Part shown: one piece after another, positions 27,101-35,545 of the stretch | How the letters are laid out: every line of letters begins with the position of its first letter | Position numbering within the stretch: the stretch's first letter is position 1 | The notes under the pieces: model-generated | The model's input: the letters and a program-made list of their open reading frames with translations, nothing else | Database searches by the model: none | What the model was told of the DNA's origin: nothing | Assembly: GCA_030645475.1 (NCBI GenBank) | Contig: JAUSMA010000060.1 | Coordinates: 328,032 to 392,031, forward strand | Reading direction: 5' to 3' | Source: Nitrospirota bacterium | GTDB taxonomy: Bacteria; Nitrospirota; Nitrospiria; Nitrospirales; Nitrospiraceae | Length of the DNA stretch: 64,000 nt | Translations under genes and position numbers: made by a program

Positions 27101-28477
27101 GGTTCCTCCCCCTGCCGTACTGACTTGGCCGGCCGTAATCGTGAGATCTCTCCCGGCGCGGCCGAGGATGTTCCATCGCGCCCCCATTGACTGAAACTCA
27201 CTATTGGTGAATGTCAGGTTTCGTCCCGCATTCAGATGAAACGTCCCCGCCTGGCCGAAGGGAAGTCCCAGTGAGTCGAGGGACGTGGTGGTCGTGACGT
27301 TGATGTCGTCCATTGCCAGCACGTTGATTTCGCCGCGGGCGGCGCCAGGCGTGAGCGACAAGAGCTCGGCATCCGAAAGATCGAATCGATCAGGAATACG
27401 CCCGTGGGTCGTCCCCAAGACCGTCCCGTTCGAGCTCACAGTGGTTCCGCCCAGCCAGACTTCACCGGCCACGCCTCCGGCGCCGGGCGTGACATCGATC
27501 GTCGCGCCGGACTCTACCTGCACGCTTCCCCCAGTGCGGATGCCGGACGCATCGCGCGTGGCCGCCGTCGCGATGACGGTGCCTCCGTGGGCCCCGGCTT
27601 CACCACCGGTGCTGAGCGTTCGGCTGCCGGCCCTCATGGTCACCTGCTCGCTGGCCACCAGCTCGATCCGGCCATTCCGCTGAACGACGCTGTTGGCCTG
27701 GATCAGATTCCCCTGATTCACGACCCGTCCCGCCATGGTCACCTGCCCGCCGTCCGCGAACAACTGCCCGAGATTCAACGCTTCCCCGACCGGCGCCGTC
27801 ACCTGTGAGAGAAAGCCTCTCCCATCCGGGCGATTGGAGAGAAAGGCCGTGCTTCCGGCTCCCAGGGACACGTGCCCGTTCGTGCTGGTGATGATGCCGG
27901 TCGCCGCGTTCTCGACGTTCGGTGCAAAGAGATAGACGCCTTCGACTCCGGCATTGATGGCGCCCGCATTCCTGATGGCTCCGTTCGTCCCGCTGTTCTG
28001 GAAGAGATACAGGCCGTTCAAGAAATTACTATCGCTGAGGTTGAGGGTCGATGCGGCAAACATGCCTCCGACACTCACCTGGCCGGTCGGACCGATAAAG
28101 ACACCGTTGGGATTGAGTAAGATCAACGACCCGGTGGCAGTCAACATCCCGTCAATTTGCGTGGCAGGCCCGAACACCCTGACGAGCATCCATGCCGCCG
28201 CGTTAGGCTGGATCACGTTGACGATGTGATTCGACGCAATACTGAAGTCAGTCGCGTGGACGACGGCCCTGGCAGCTGATGTCACGATGTCGGTTCTAAT
28301 TCTCCCATCGAGCTGGATTTGAGGGGTAAGGACTTCGACCGGACCATTCGTGATCGTGACGGCTGCCTGCACCGGCAGCGCAAGAGTCGCAGAGAGCACC
28401 CAGACCAATCCTACCGTCGTCCCTTGGCGGATGGCATTCAATCGGCGCCCGGTCCTATTCATCGCGATTCTCCTCAC
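24110..28477 (-). CDS. Filamentous-haemagglutinin-type exoprotein (TpsA)
   Basis: A 1455-residue secreted protein. After a basic N-terminus and signal peptide (about 6-38, ending LPVQAA) comes a TPS (haemagglutination activity) domain at about 40-170: TDFSIASNHIVNVIQP, LLNPNGVFIGPTGQVSVGGMFAAS with the NPNGVFIG hallmark. The middle is beta-helix-like with repeated motifs (INAGRNLTFTN, LSAVNDVVIPS, IELVASEQVTMRAGSRTL). Residues of about 1345-1420 are Gly/Ser/Ala/Thr-rich and the extreme C-terminus is basic. No cysteine-rich or toxin domain is recognised, so an adhesin or matrix protein is likelier than a CDI toxin. Its transporter TpsB starts directly upstream, the usual partner arrangement. 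Met6 is an alternative start. Confidence 0.88.
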   Translation of the reverse strand: MRRIAMNRTGRRLNAIRQGTTVGLVWVLSATLALPVQAAVTITNGPVEVLTPQIQLDGRIRTDIVTSAARAVVHATDFSIASNHIVNVIQPNAAAWMLVRVFGPATQIDGMLTATGSLILLNPNGVFIGPTGQVSVGGMFAASTLNLSDSNFLNGLYLFQNSGTNGAIRNAGAINAGVEGVYLFAPNVENAATGIITSTNGHVSLGAGSTAFLSNRPDGRGFLSQVTAPVGEALNLGQLFADGGQVTMAGRVVNQGNLIQANSVVQRNGRIELVASEQVTMRAGSRTLSTGGEAGAHGGTVIATAATRDASGIRTGGSVQVESGATIDVTPGAGGVAGEVWLGGTTVSSNGTVLGTTHGRIPDRFDLSDAELLSLTPGAARGEINVLAMDDINVTTTTSLDSLGLPFGQAGTFHLNAGRNLTFTNSEFQSMGARWNILGRAGRDLTITAGQVSTAGGGTIHLHAGNDLALVDGPNGFASVNTASVGGDVSLSAVNDVVIPSPFERYSNSRSSLSGLPGVHVGLPGNLTIRAGNDVRGPVSTRNQRGPGFTLQGGIADVAAGRDIGTELAPVNLILGGRIDNGDGTFTVPRNTANLNAGRSIFFSLAEDFGLRESGFLSANSSLNLTARTGNILIEPGRPTGEFAAARRLFPANFSATADEGSIILVTDTRELSFWPSPTGSIRLSARQEIKGQGPLQQLIVQDSVLIYTGTPGDPAARWVRVNEAVALADPNLRPWLQRWGDLSFQGSSENVPNVPGFSFILAGFPPMDLRVKPTVLGRAGIPAVLKLNEGTVESLLGQDVQQFQIDQALRTAFTSTAPPAATINLSTQLGDISGLLLTFLSPYLRQTTISSGGDIRGILATGISLPQLANGEAAARIHAAGSIELRRTPGFTTSGITFVGNGNAEVRANRNIDLGDSIGIVHRIGLTPATINQRQQGGLLDIGAGGNVEMTQSQMATLNGGNIFIHGADGVRIVDATGRPIPGAVETRALLIDQSGRLILALPDQNGTAVPIQAYKTTLVPDQASLFTAQDVINGQVELVWKPLFVEQTGQLFLIGGQRVHQGEQIVFQQKVVLVDRNPVRDANGAVLLVDGRPALVDGRLMLSIGGQDVTVITPVGGKVNVGGTVAGGNAEQTGIVTLRGGSIRILSTGDVDVNRSRIGTFDSGNILIKSTAGTINAGSGSKDERAHFVINNGDGTSTTATVPGSGIFTWERDDPDFSTLPFPAFNTPQMNALFARITKRRFLGRDATDLVAEFDRLTEIRKVEYDRIFEEFIQAPFGPGSRPLQLGDISLIAARNIDVPQAGIRGRRINLEAGDALNLLGGSIIGKATFSASSVSGSLGAFAGAAAGSVGGASVSAAGGAGGGSVGGLSGATSTVSATSASTSTTSSTAAKAVEQVQQTTAESTGSPASNSGKQVASKDGEKDKKSQMARSVQMKRGVIIQVDVKPQAQPGG

Positions 28478-28482
28478 TCATC

Positions 28483-30312
28483 TTAAAATCCAACACTGAC
28501 CATAAAATGCGTAAACGTATCGCCACGCTTGGTCGTGCCGGTCGTCTGCAGCGCCATCGCGTGATCGAGCTGCAGATTCAGGTTGATCGGCTCGATCCTC
28601 ATCCGCAGGCCTCCGCCGGCGCCTTCAAGCCGGGAGATGTCTTGTTGCCCGGCCGGTGCCCGCTTGGTCCAGAGCCTGGCGTAGTCGTAGAAGGCGACCA
28701 ACTTCATCGTCGCCTTCACCTCCGAACTCCGCCGCCGTTGCCAGAAATAATCGATCGGAATGGATGGCAAGTCCGGCGTGTACAGTTCCGCGCGCCAGAG
28801 CAAGGCGTTGTCCCCCAACGCTTGGTTTTGAATGTAGCCGCGCACCGTATCCATTCCACCGGCAAAAAACTGCTCGGCAGGAATCAGCGGCTCAGAGGCC
28901 CATTGCCCATCGACTCGAGCGGACAACAGAAACTCGTTCGGCAAGGGCTGCATACGGCTGATGCCGCTCTTCACCACTCCGAATGTGCCGGTCGAACCGG
29001 CACGGTTCCCGGGGAATTCGTCGGGATTGTTCGGGTCTCCTTGAAAGTCTTTCTTGCCTCCGCCAGGAATGAGTCCGGCGACGTAGCCGGTCAGGGTCGT
29101 GGTGAAGGTCGTCATCCCGTACGAGTCGGGATAGGTTCCCGTGTAACCGGCCGAAACCGGCAGATATTGGATGGGGCTCAACACGATCGCGGTGCCTAGA
29201 TCTCCGGGAAAGGTGGCTTCCGTTTTCTCCAGCCGTTTGAAGTCGGCGCCGATCGAGAGCTGATGCCCGGCCTTGCCGCCTTTGAAAATCGGAAAGAGAT
29301 AGCGAAAGCCGCCCACCGTCGCATTTCCTGCCACGGCGATGTCGCCTCCCCCGCTGATGGGCAACGAGGTTCCGGCCAGAGTCGAGTTGCTACTCACCTT
29401 CGAGGCATACACCGCCAGCAAATGGTCGGGCCAGGTGAGCGGCGCGACATAGCTGAAGCCGTAGGCCTGCACCGCTCCCCAATTTGTCGGCGTCTGCGTC
29501 GTCTGCAGCGTCAGGATATGGTCCTGTCCCCAGAGATTGCCGTATTGCGCTTCCCAGGTCATACGGGCAGCCGGCGTGGTGAACGGGCCTTTGTTATCGC
29601 CCGTCATCTTCGCATGGAGCGGCAGCCGGTCTTTCGCCTTCAATTCCAAGTCCACTGTGCCCTGCTCACTACCGGGCTTCAGCACCGGCGCGATCTTGAG
29701 GTCGGGATTGGCGTTGACGGCATCCAGTTGTTTCACGAAATCCGGCTCATAGAGCAGCGCGCCGATCTGTACCGAGGGCAGTTTCCCGAGAATGTTGTAC
29801 CGGGAGAAATAGCGGTTGCCGGTCACCGTCACGCCCAAGAGATGGCCTTCGACGACATCGAGCCGCACGGAGCCCTGTTCGACCGATTGTTCCGGCACGA
29901 CGACGAGGATCGTCGGATATCCCAACTGCTGATAGGATTTTTCCAGTTCGACCCTCGCCCGGTCGATATCCTTGATCGTCTTCCCCGGTCCCTTATACTT
30001 GTTCAGGACCTCATCGATCTTCTCGCGGGAGAGGAGCGTGCTGCCGTCTACCACAAATTCAAGAATGGAAAACCCGACCGGTTCGACTTGATTCGATGTG
30101 GGAAGAGACGGCTCAGCCGAAGTTGCCCCGTTGGAGCCAGTGCTCTTTGCAGCCGACTCAGCACGCGATGTCGGCCGGACCGGGCCTGGAAGGGTCGGCC
30201 GATCCGGCAGGACCGGTCGAACGGAGACATCGGCAACAGCCCACGCGTCTGCCATTCCGCCGCCCATCATGAGTCCCAATGCCACAATGACACCTCCGAA
30301 CCGTCTCGCCAT
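28483..30312 (-). CDS. TpsB outer-membrane transporter (ShlB/FhaC/HecB family)
   Basis: A 609-residue Omp85-superfamily protein: signal peptide, a Pro-rich linker, a POTRA domain beginning VGFSILEFVVDGSTLLSREKIDEVLNKY (about 78-105) and a second POTRA with VVEGHLLGVTVTGNRYFS. The C-terminal barrel includes the conserved lid segment EQFFAGGMDTVRGY and ends in an aromatic strand (THFMVSVGF). It exports the TpsA protein encoded 5 bp downstream by recognising its TPS domain. It is divergent from the GspC-like gene; the 260-bp gap between them contains phased half-sites. Confidence 0.9.
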   Translation of the reverse strand: MARRFGGVIVALGLMMGGGMADAWAVADVSVRPVLPDRPTLPGPVRPTSRAESAAKSTGSNGATSAEPSLPTSNQVEPVGFSILEFVVDGSTLLSREKIDEVLNKYKGPGKTIKDIDRARVELEKSYQQLGYPTILVVVPEQSVEQGSVRLDVVEGHLLGVTVTGNRYFSRYNILGKLPSVQIGALLYEPDFVKQLDAVNANPDLKIAPVLKPGSEQGTVDLELKAKDRLPLHAKMTGDNKGPFTTPAARMTWEAQYGNLWGQDHILTLQTTQTPTNWGAVQAYGFSYVAPLTWPDHLLAVYASKVSSNSTLAGTSLPISGGGDIAVAGNATVGGFRYLFPIFKGGKAGHQLSIGADFKRLEKTEATFPGDLGTAIVLSPIQYLPVSAGYTGTYPDSYGMTTFTTTLTGYVAGLIPGGGKKDFQGDPNNPDEFPGNRAGSTGTFGVVKSGISRMQPLPNEFLLSARVDGQWASEPLIPAEQFFAGGMDTVRGYIQNQALGDNALLWRAELYTPDLPSIPIDYFWQRRRSSEVKATMKLVAFYDYARLWTKRAPAGQQDISRLEGAGGGLRMRIEPINLNLQLDHAMALQTTGTTKRGDTFTHFMVSVGF

Positions 30313-30442
30313 GCCTCATCATTTCCTCTGGTAACCGAGCCCCTGTTGTCGGCCTGTCTGCTCTTCGTCTGGGCTCCTGCAGGACAGGGACAGCCCGGCA
30401 GTCCATTTGCTGCATGCTACGCGTAAAGAAGTATCGTTCAAT

Positions 30443-30482
30443 TGTTACGGCGGGGTTACTGACAACTTGTGGCGCTGTTAAC
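30443..30482 (+). promoter_or_regulatory. Four phased half-sites between tpsB and the GspC-like gene
   Basis: TGTTACG (30443), GGTTACT (30454), ACTTGTG (30465) and TGTTAAC (30476) start at exactly 11-bp intervals. The layout matches the sites at 7621, 16747 and 31512. It lies about 90-130 bp upstream of the GspC-like gene and 130-170 bp upstream of the divergent tpsB, so it could serve either. Confidence 0.5.
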
Positions 30483-30573
30483 TTCTGGCAAACAGGCCTT
30501 TCCCCCATTGCCATTGGCCGTCGCTCGGCATAGGCTCTCTTCGACTTCAGAAAGACCAAGGACACATCGCCTC

Positions 30574-31449
30574 ATGAAATCGACTCACATCCGGCGTCTC
30601 GTCATCGTGCTGTATCTCCTCGCAGCCACACTGCTCCTTGCGCACTCGATCAACGCGTTTGTCGAGCATGAGCTCACCGCGATGCCCGGGTCCGGCTCGG
30701 ACAAGACTGTGACGACCGAGCCGGGTTCCCCACGCACTGAATCCTCGATTCAGCTTGTCGAGCAGATCAGGGCCAGCAGCTTGTTTCCGCTTCCGACACA
30801 ACCGTCCGTCCTCTCAGCTAACGGCGCACCGGCCGCACTCCCGAAGCCTCCGCTCGACATTGCCAAGAAGCTCCGCTTGCTTGGCACCATTGTGAGCGAC
30901 CGGGAGGGCGGAGCTGCCGTGATCGAGGATATCGCCTCGAAGCGGCAGGGTTTATTCCATCTCCACGACACCATCCCCGATCTCGGTGAGATCCATGCGA
31001 TCCGACGCGACGGTGTTGTGATTCGCCTCGATGACCAGGAAGAACTACTCGAACCGGCCGTGCTGCAACAGGATCAGGCCCGGCCGGTGCCCGTTGCCAT
31101 GACCTCATCACAACAGGCCTTCGTTCCGCTGCTGAAACGCACATTGGATCGCCGGGAAGTGCTGGAGGCCGTCAGCGACCCCACCAAGCTGATGATGCAG
31201 GCCCACGCAGTGCCGCACATTACGAACGGGACTCTGAACGGGTTTCGCCTCGACTTCGTTGCCCCGGCCAGCTTCTTCGAGAAAGCGGGTTTTCTATACG
31301 GCGATGTAATTCAACGCATCAACGGAGTCGAGATTCGCGATCCTGGATGGTTGCTGAGTTCGTTTCAGCAGGTCGTGAACGAACGCACCGTGAAAGTCGA
31401 CTTGATCCGTTCCGCGCAAAACGCGACGCTCACCTACGATCTCCGCTAG
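30574..31449 (+). CDS. GspC/PulC-like inner-membrane protein with PDZ domain
   Basis: The 291-residue product (from the ATG at 30574) has one N-terminal membrane helix (LVIVLYLLAATLLLAHSINAF), a linker and the GspC homology region (IAKKLRLLGTIVSDREGGAAVIEDIASKRQGLF, then VIRLDDQEELL). It ends in a PDZ-like domain (GFRLDFVAPASFFEKAGFLYGDVIQRINGVEI). In type II secretion, GspC connects the inner-membrane platform to the GspD secretin. No other T2SS gene is present in the window, so this is an orphan copy or part of a dispersed system. An upstream GTG at 30469 is in frame but would run through the phased operator, so it is not preferred. Confidence 0.78.
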   Translation: MKSTHIRRLVIVLYLLAATLLLAHSINAFVEHELTAMPGSGSDKTVTTEPGSPRTESSIQLVEQIRASSLFPLPTQPSVLSANGAPAALPKPPLDIAKKLRLLGTIVSDREGGAAVIEDIASKRQGLFHLHDTIPDLGEIHAIRRDGVVIRLDDQEELLEPAVLQQDQARPVPVAMTSSQQAFVPLLKRTLDRREVLEAVSDPTKLMMQAHAVPHITNGTLNGFRLDFVAPASFFEKAGFLYGDVIQRINGVEIRDPGWLLSSFQQVVNERTVKVDLIRSAQNATLTYDLR

Positions 31450-31511
31450 GCCAGTCCGTCTCGCTCACCATCCATGTCTGGACCATACCGGCAACGGTTG
31501 TCTCGCCCGAA

Positions 31512-31551
31512 TGTAACCGGAAGTTAATCGAGGCGTAACTGGGTCGTTATC
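31512..31551 (+). promoter_or_regulatory. Four phased half-sites upstream of the outer-membrane barrel gene
   Basis: TGTAACC (31512), GTTAATC (31523), CGTAACT (31534) and CGTTATC (31545) start at exactly 11-bp steps, 62-102 bp before the start codon of the barrel gene. The spacing fits tandem binding of an OmpR/PhoB-family regulator (inference). Confidence 0.55.
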
Positions 31552-31613
31552 GTCTCTCTCCATCCTGGCTTCGTCACAGGATCCATACGAAACAGGACGA
31601 GAGGAGGCTGGCT

Positions 31614-32441
31614 TTGAGATCGGTGCAATGGCGAGCAATGATCAGGGTACTGCTGTTAGGTGTCGCAATCACGGGCACCCACTCCATTGCGCAGGCGGAA
31701 TGGTATGCCGGAGGATATGGAGGGCTCAGCACGTCGGGCTCGATCACCGACGCCACCATGCCGCTCAGGGGACAACGGCTCGCAGAGCAACAATTTCCGC
31801 AAGCCAATGAACCGCTCAATAGTAATGGTCGCGGCACGCTGACCCAAACGTTCAAGACATCGGATATCTCGCTCAAAAATTCTGTCATCTTTGGAGGAAA
31901 GGTCGGATACTTTTTTACCGAGGAGAAACTCTCCTGGCTCGGCGTCGAACTGGAGGCCTTCACCACAAACCCGAAGATCAAGTCCCAAACACTCACGACC
32001 ACCCAAGATATTCAGTATCAACCCAACACTCCCGCAGCCGCGAACCAATGCCCGCCTCAAAATATCATCAATCCCCAGCCGAACTGCCCGGCATCTGTGC
32101 TCAATAGATCGAGCCTGACCTTACAGGAGTCGTCCCTGCGCGTCACAACGGTGGCCTTCAACCTCATTGCCCGTTATCCGGGACAATTCTTCCAGCCCTA
32201 CGCCGGCGTCGGAGCCGGAGCCTTCTATTTTTCCTCCTCAAATGGGAGTATCCAAGGCCGTCAGTTCCGTCCCGGCCTTAATCTGCTCGCGGGAACCAAA
32301 GTTCGCGTTACAGACGAGTGGGGGCTGTTCGCGGAAGGAAAGTACAATATTGCCAATGTCGGCAACTTCGATCCGACCCTCGGCCTGAGCGGCATGTACA
32401 GCATCTTTCACCTCGTCGCGGGGGTCGCGTACCACTTTTAA
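31614..32441 (+). CDS. Outer-membrane beta-barrel protein (OmpA-type/porin-like small barrel)
   Basis: A 275-residue protein starting at TTG (31614), 6 nt after a strong GAGGAGG; an internal ATG at 31638 is the alternative. The signal peptide ends SIAQA before EWYAGGYGGLS. The body is a small barrel of the outer-membrane beta-barrel family: alternating strands separated by polar loops, including NSVIFGGKVGYFF, GVELEAFTTNP, QPYAGVGAGAFYFSS and the closing SIFHLVAGVAYHF with terminal Phe. Function is unknown; the phased repeats upstream suggest regulation together with the other surface genes. Confidence 0.8.
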   Translation: MRSVQWRAMIRVLLLGVAITGTHSIAQAEWYAGGYGGLSTSGSITDATMPLRGQRLAEQQFPQANEPLNSNGRGTLTQTFKTSDISLKNSVIFGGKVGYFFTEEKLSWLGVELEAFTTNPKIKSQTLTTTQDIQYQPNTPAAANQCPPQNIINPQPNCPASVLNRSSLTLQESSLRVTTVAFNLIARYPGQFFQPYAGVGAGAFYFSSSNGSIQGRQFRPGLNLLAGTKVRVTDEWGLFAEGKYNIANVGNFDPTLGLSGMYSIFHLVAGVAYHF

Positions 32442-32591
32442 CGAACCATGAACGCGGGTACATTACGTCCCCACCCGGCTCCACTTTCACGGCACGAGTT
32501 CCACCACAGGCCCAGCACGTTTTAGCGATTGCGTTCCCATCCTTCGGGCGAGGATACTCGGCGCTGTAGCGCCTGCGGTGAGGAAACCAGC

Positions 32592-34076
32592 ATGACTCGA
32601 TCCGACAGCCGTCCCCCGGTTCGCCGTCCTTCCGGTGCCCTGTCCTCGAAAGTCGAGCGTGAGATCAAGCTGGCCATCGATCCTGGTTTCCGCCTGCCCA
32701 CTCTTCCCGGTATCCCGCTGCCGCGACACCTACTGACCTCGACCTACTACGACACCTCCCAGTACGACCTGGCCCATGCGGGGATCACCCTCCGCCATCG
32801 CATCGTGCGAGGAAAACAGGCCTGGCAATTGAAACTCCCTCTGATGAAAGACCGGCAAGAAATCGAGCTGGTCGATCGCCAATCCATTCCACCGGCCACC
32901 TTCCGCGATCTGCTCTTTCTCCATTTGAGACAACGAGAGCTGCTGCCGGTCGCAACACTACGGGTCTGGCGCGCCGGCGTCCGCGTGCGCATAGACAAGA
33001 TCGATATCGCAGCGGTCACGATCGACCAGGTGTCGGTCGTGAAGGATGGAGTCGTGCTTGATCGTTTTCGAGAACTCGAAATCGAACAAGTAAATGGGAC
33101 AGACGCGATGCTACTCGACCTCGAACGGCAGCTTCGTCGAGCGGGAGCCCACGATCATGACGGGCGCCCCAAGCTCTTTCGCGCACTCTCCCTGCCTGCG
33201 CCAAAACCTGAACCGCCTCCGGCGCCTGATGCGCCGGTGATCGATCATGTGAAGTGGATCCTTGCACGTCATCTCCGATGGCTGCTGGCGCATGACCCAG
33301 GCGCCAGACTCGGAAGGGAAGCCGAAAGCCTGCACCAAATGCGCGTGGCCACGAGACAGTTGCGCGTTGTCCTGCGCACCGCCAGGCCCCTACTCCTTCC
33401 TGTATGGGCCGACTCGTTGCACGATGAGCTGCGCTGGCTCGGCCAACTATTGGGACCGGCTCGCGATCTCGATGTCCAACTCGCCTATTTCCGGGAAGAA
33501 AGTACGGCACTCGATGCGGGAGACCGCCGACCGCTGGCACCCTTCATCGCCCACCTGAAAGTCCAGAGAAACCATGCCCACGACGTCCTGCTGCGGGAGT
33601 TACAGGGCGCACGATATCTCGACCTCATCAGGCGGCTCCAGGACGCAACGGTGAATCCCACCGCTGTCGAATCTGCCGTGACCTTGCACGACCTCGCCAC
33701 AGGCACGTTCAAGAAACTGCGGAAGGTGCTTCGCCTGGTCGGTGCGTCACCCACCAGTGCCATGATCCACGAAATCAGGATCAAAACTAAACGGGCTCGC
33801 TATGCAGCGGAACTGGCGGAGCCGGTCGTCGGTAAACCAGCTACTCGTTTTATCAAAAAAGCGCGAGTCGTCCAGGATGTCTTAGGGATGTATCAGGATG
33901 CCATTCAAGCCGAAGCCTTTGTCAGGGCCTTCCTCAAGCAATCGGCCAGCGTGAGGGCGGCATTCGTTGCCGGGCGCATGGTCGAACGTCAGCGAGAGCG
34001 TCGCGCGAAAGCGAGCAAAGAGATGCGGGCGCTCTGGGAAGGGCTGTTGAAGCGAGGGGAAAACGCTTGGGGATAA
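32592..34076 (+). CDS. CYTH-CHAD domain protein (polyphosphate-associated)
   Basis: The 494-residue product (ATG at 32592 with GAGGAAA upstream; a longer in-frame start at 32529 is less likely) has an N-terminal CYTH domain. Its hallmark E-x-E-x-K reads VEREIKLAI (about 22-30), followed by TYYDTSQYDL, RHRIVRGKQAWQLKLP and the C-terminal RFRELEIEQV. A CHAD domain follows from about residue 225, with the conserved histidines in ESLHQMRVATRQLRVVL and MIHEIRIKTKRARYAAEL. CYTH domains act on triphosphates and CHAD domains bind polyphosphate, so a role in polyphosphate or triphosphate metabolism is likely. It is monocistronic as far as seen and ends just before the tRNA-Thr element. Confidence 0.88.
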   Translation: MTRSDSRPPVRRPSGALSSKVEREIKLAIDPGFRLPTLPGIPLPRHLLTSTYYDTSQYDLAHAGITLRHRIVRGKQAWQLKLPLMKDRQEIELVDRQSIPPATFRDLLFLHLRQRELLPVATLRVWRAGVRVRIDKIDIAAVTIDQVSVVKDGVVLDRFRELEIEQVNGTDAMLLDLERQLRRAGAHDHDGRPKLFRALSLPAPKPEPPPAPDAPVIDHVKWILARHLRWLLAHDPGARLGREAESLHQMRVATRQLRVVLRTARPLLLPVWADSLHDELRWLGQLLGPARDLDVQLAYFREESTALDAGDRRPLAPFIAHLKVQRNHAHDVLLRELQGARYLDLIRRLQDATVNPTAVESAVTLHDLATGTFKKLRKVLRLVGASPTSAMIHEIRIKTKRARYAAELAEPVVGKPATRFIKKARVVQDVLGMYQDAIQAEAFVRAFLKQSASVRAAFVAGRMVERQRERRAKASKEMRALWEGLLKRGENAWG

Positions 34077-34126
34077 GAAGGGAATGAGAAGAAGTCTCCA
34101 CAGCCATGAGTCGCTAGCGATCGAGA

Positions 34127-35545
34127 CTAGGCCCATGCCTCCTGGTCACGAGAAAAGTCTGTCAAGAATTCGAAAACATTCGATCGCGTCGAGTACGCGT
34201 TCTCTTGACAGTGGCTCACGCAGTTGTTAGGTTTTCGCTCACGAATGTCGGGATAGGTTGGCAGACCGATATTTTCAGGCTGGCGTAGCTCAATGGCAGA
34301 GCAGCGGTTTTGTAAACCGCAGGTTGGGGGTTCAATTCCTCTCGCCAGCTCCACAAATTCCGCTGACAAATCAACCCCTTTGCAGCTTACAGCACTTCTG
34401 CTCTCCCCCTTCAACTCAGCCAGTGTAACCGCGATTGTAACCGTCTGTTTCTCGAAATAGGCAGACAGCGACCGCGCAGCCTGTTCGAGGTCCTTCTCGT
34501 TGACGATGTTGTACCGATCAAAGACACTCCTGGTCTTATGACCGGATATTGCCATCGCCACCTTTTCAGGCACTCCGGCGCGTACCATGTTCCGTACGGC
34601 AGTGCGTCTGAAATCATGAGGGATCTTGCCCTTCCAGACCTTCCGCCCTTTCGTGGCATCCTTCTCCATCTGTCCAAGTCCCACTGCCTCACAAGCCTTT
34701 CTCCACGAGTGCAGGAGGGTATGGAGTCGAATCCCGCCTCGATGACAGATCCAGGGACAATCCGGCCACTTCAGGTCGCAGCGACTTTTCCATGTCTGAA
34801 GAACCCGATACAGATCACCGGTCAGATAGAGAACGCGGGGCGTATTGGTCTTGGTATCCTGCGCTTGAAGGAAGAGTTTGCCTTCCGTCCAGTTAATCTG
34901 ACGCCACTGAAGAGAGGAGACTTCGCCCATCCTCATGCCGCTGTAGTAAGCAAGACTGACGGCGACTTGTGCGTAATCGGGTAACACGCCCCTGAGAGCA
35001 AGGAAATCTTCATGTTCGAAGAACCCTGATCGGATGTTATGCTCTTTCAACTGTGGAATATGGGGAATCCGAGCCACAAGCTGCGGTGTTTGCTCAAACC
35101 CCAACCTAAACATTCTCTTGAGGTTTCCAAGCTCGCGATTAATCGTACCGTCGGCCGCTCCAGAACTCTGACGCTTGACGATGTAAGCTTTCACTCGCTC
35201 GGTCGTGATTCTGACCGCACGCATCTTCCCGAAAAACGGCTTGAGATGAAGCAGATATTCGCCGATGCGGCGCAGCGTCTTTCGTTTATTCAGCTGGTAG
35301 TCCTGCTTCACTAGGTCCGCGAGGTCTTCGAACTTGGTTCGCTCAACCTTTGGTCCACGATACAGGCCTTTCGCAACGTCCCCTTCCCTCTCCTTGAGGA
35401 GCCTCTTGGCTTCTTCTCTCTCGAATGTCTTTGTACTTTCCTGAATCGGCCGGCCTTCAATGTAGTACTTGATCCAGTACGGGCCGACCTCGGTCAACTT
35501 ACGCGATGCAGGTTCTCTCTGCTTCCTGCGGTAGATCATGCCCAT
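34127..35545 (-). CDS. Tyrosine-family site-specific integrase of the tRNA-Thr element
   Basis: A 472-residue tyrosine recombinase. The catalytic set is visible: first Arg in YYSGMRMGEVSSLQW, Lys in the QDTKTNTPRVLYL hairpin, HDFRRTAVRNM (His-x-x-Arg), SGHKTRSVFDRYNI (His and Tyr nucleophile). An N-terminal Arm-like domain and a core-binding domain precede it. The start at 35545 has GGAGG six bases upstream and overlaps the excisionase gene by 47 bp. The C-terminal tail reads through the complement of tRNA-Thr (ARGIEPPTCGLQNRCSAIELR), a pattern seen when an integrase gene abuts its tRNA target, so the last 80 residues were probably altered by integration. Confidence 0.92.
   Translation of the reverse strand: MGMIYRRKQREPASRKLTEVGPYWIKYYIEGRPIQESTKTFEREEAKRLLKEREGDVAKGLYRGPKVERTKFEDLADLVKQDYQLNKRKTLRRIGEYLLHLKPFFGKMRAVRITTERVKAYIVKRQSSGAADGTINRELGNLKRMFRLGFEQTPQLVARIPHIPQLKEHNIRSGFFEHEDFLALRGVLPDYAQVAVSLAYYSGMRMGEVSSLQWRQINWTEGKLFLQAQDTKTNTPRVLYLTGDLYRVLQTWKSRCDLKWPDCPWICHRGGIRLHTLLHSWRKACEAVGLGQMEKDATKGRKVWKGKIPHDFRRTAVRNMVRAGVPEKVAMAISGHKTRSVFDRYNIVNEKDLEQAARSLSAYFEKQTVTIAVTLAELKGESRSAVSCKGVDLSAEFVELARGIEPPTCGLQNRCSAIELRQPENIGLPTYPDIRERKPNNCVSHCQENAYSTRSNVFEFLTDFSRDQEAWA
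34279..34353 (+). tRNA. tRNA-Thr (anticodon TGT), element insertion site
   Basis: Cloverleaf: acceptor GCTGGCG (34279-34285) with CGCCAGC (34343-34349), D-arm from TAGCTCAATGGCAGAGCA, anticodon stem GCGGT/ACCGC around TTTGTAA giving anticodon TGT, and T-arm GTTGGGGGTTCAATTCC. It ends with encoded CCA (34351-34353). From 34308 onward the sequence is the left copy of a 49-bp direct repeat, so the 3' part was supplied by the integrated element and the gene remains whole. Confidence 0.93.
34308..34356 (+). repeat. attL, 49-bp direct repeat in tRNA-Thr
   Basis: Identical over 49 nt to 45312-45360. It starts at the anticodon loop and runs 3 nt past the CCA; similarity continues weakly beyond (TTCCGCTGAC on both sides after one mismatch). 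Confidence 0.9.
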
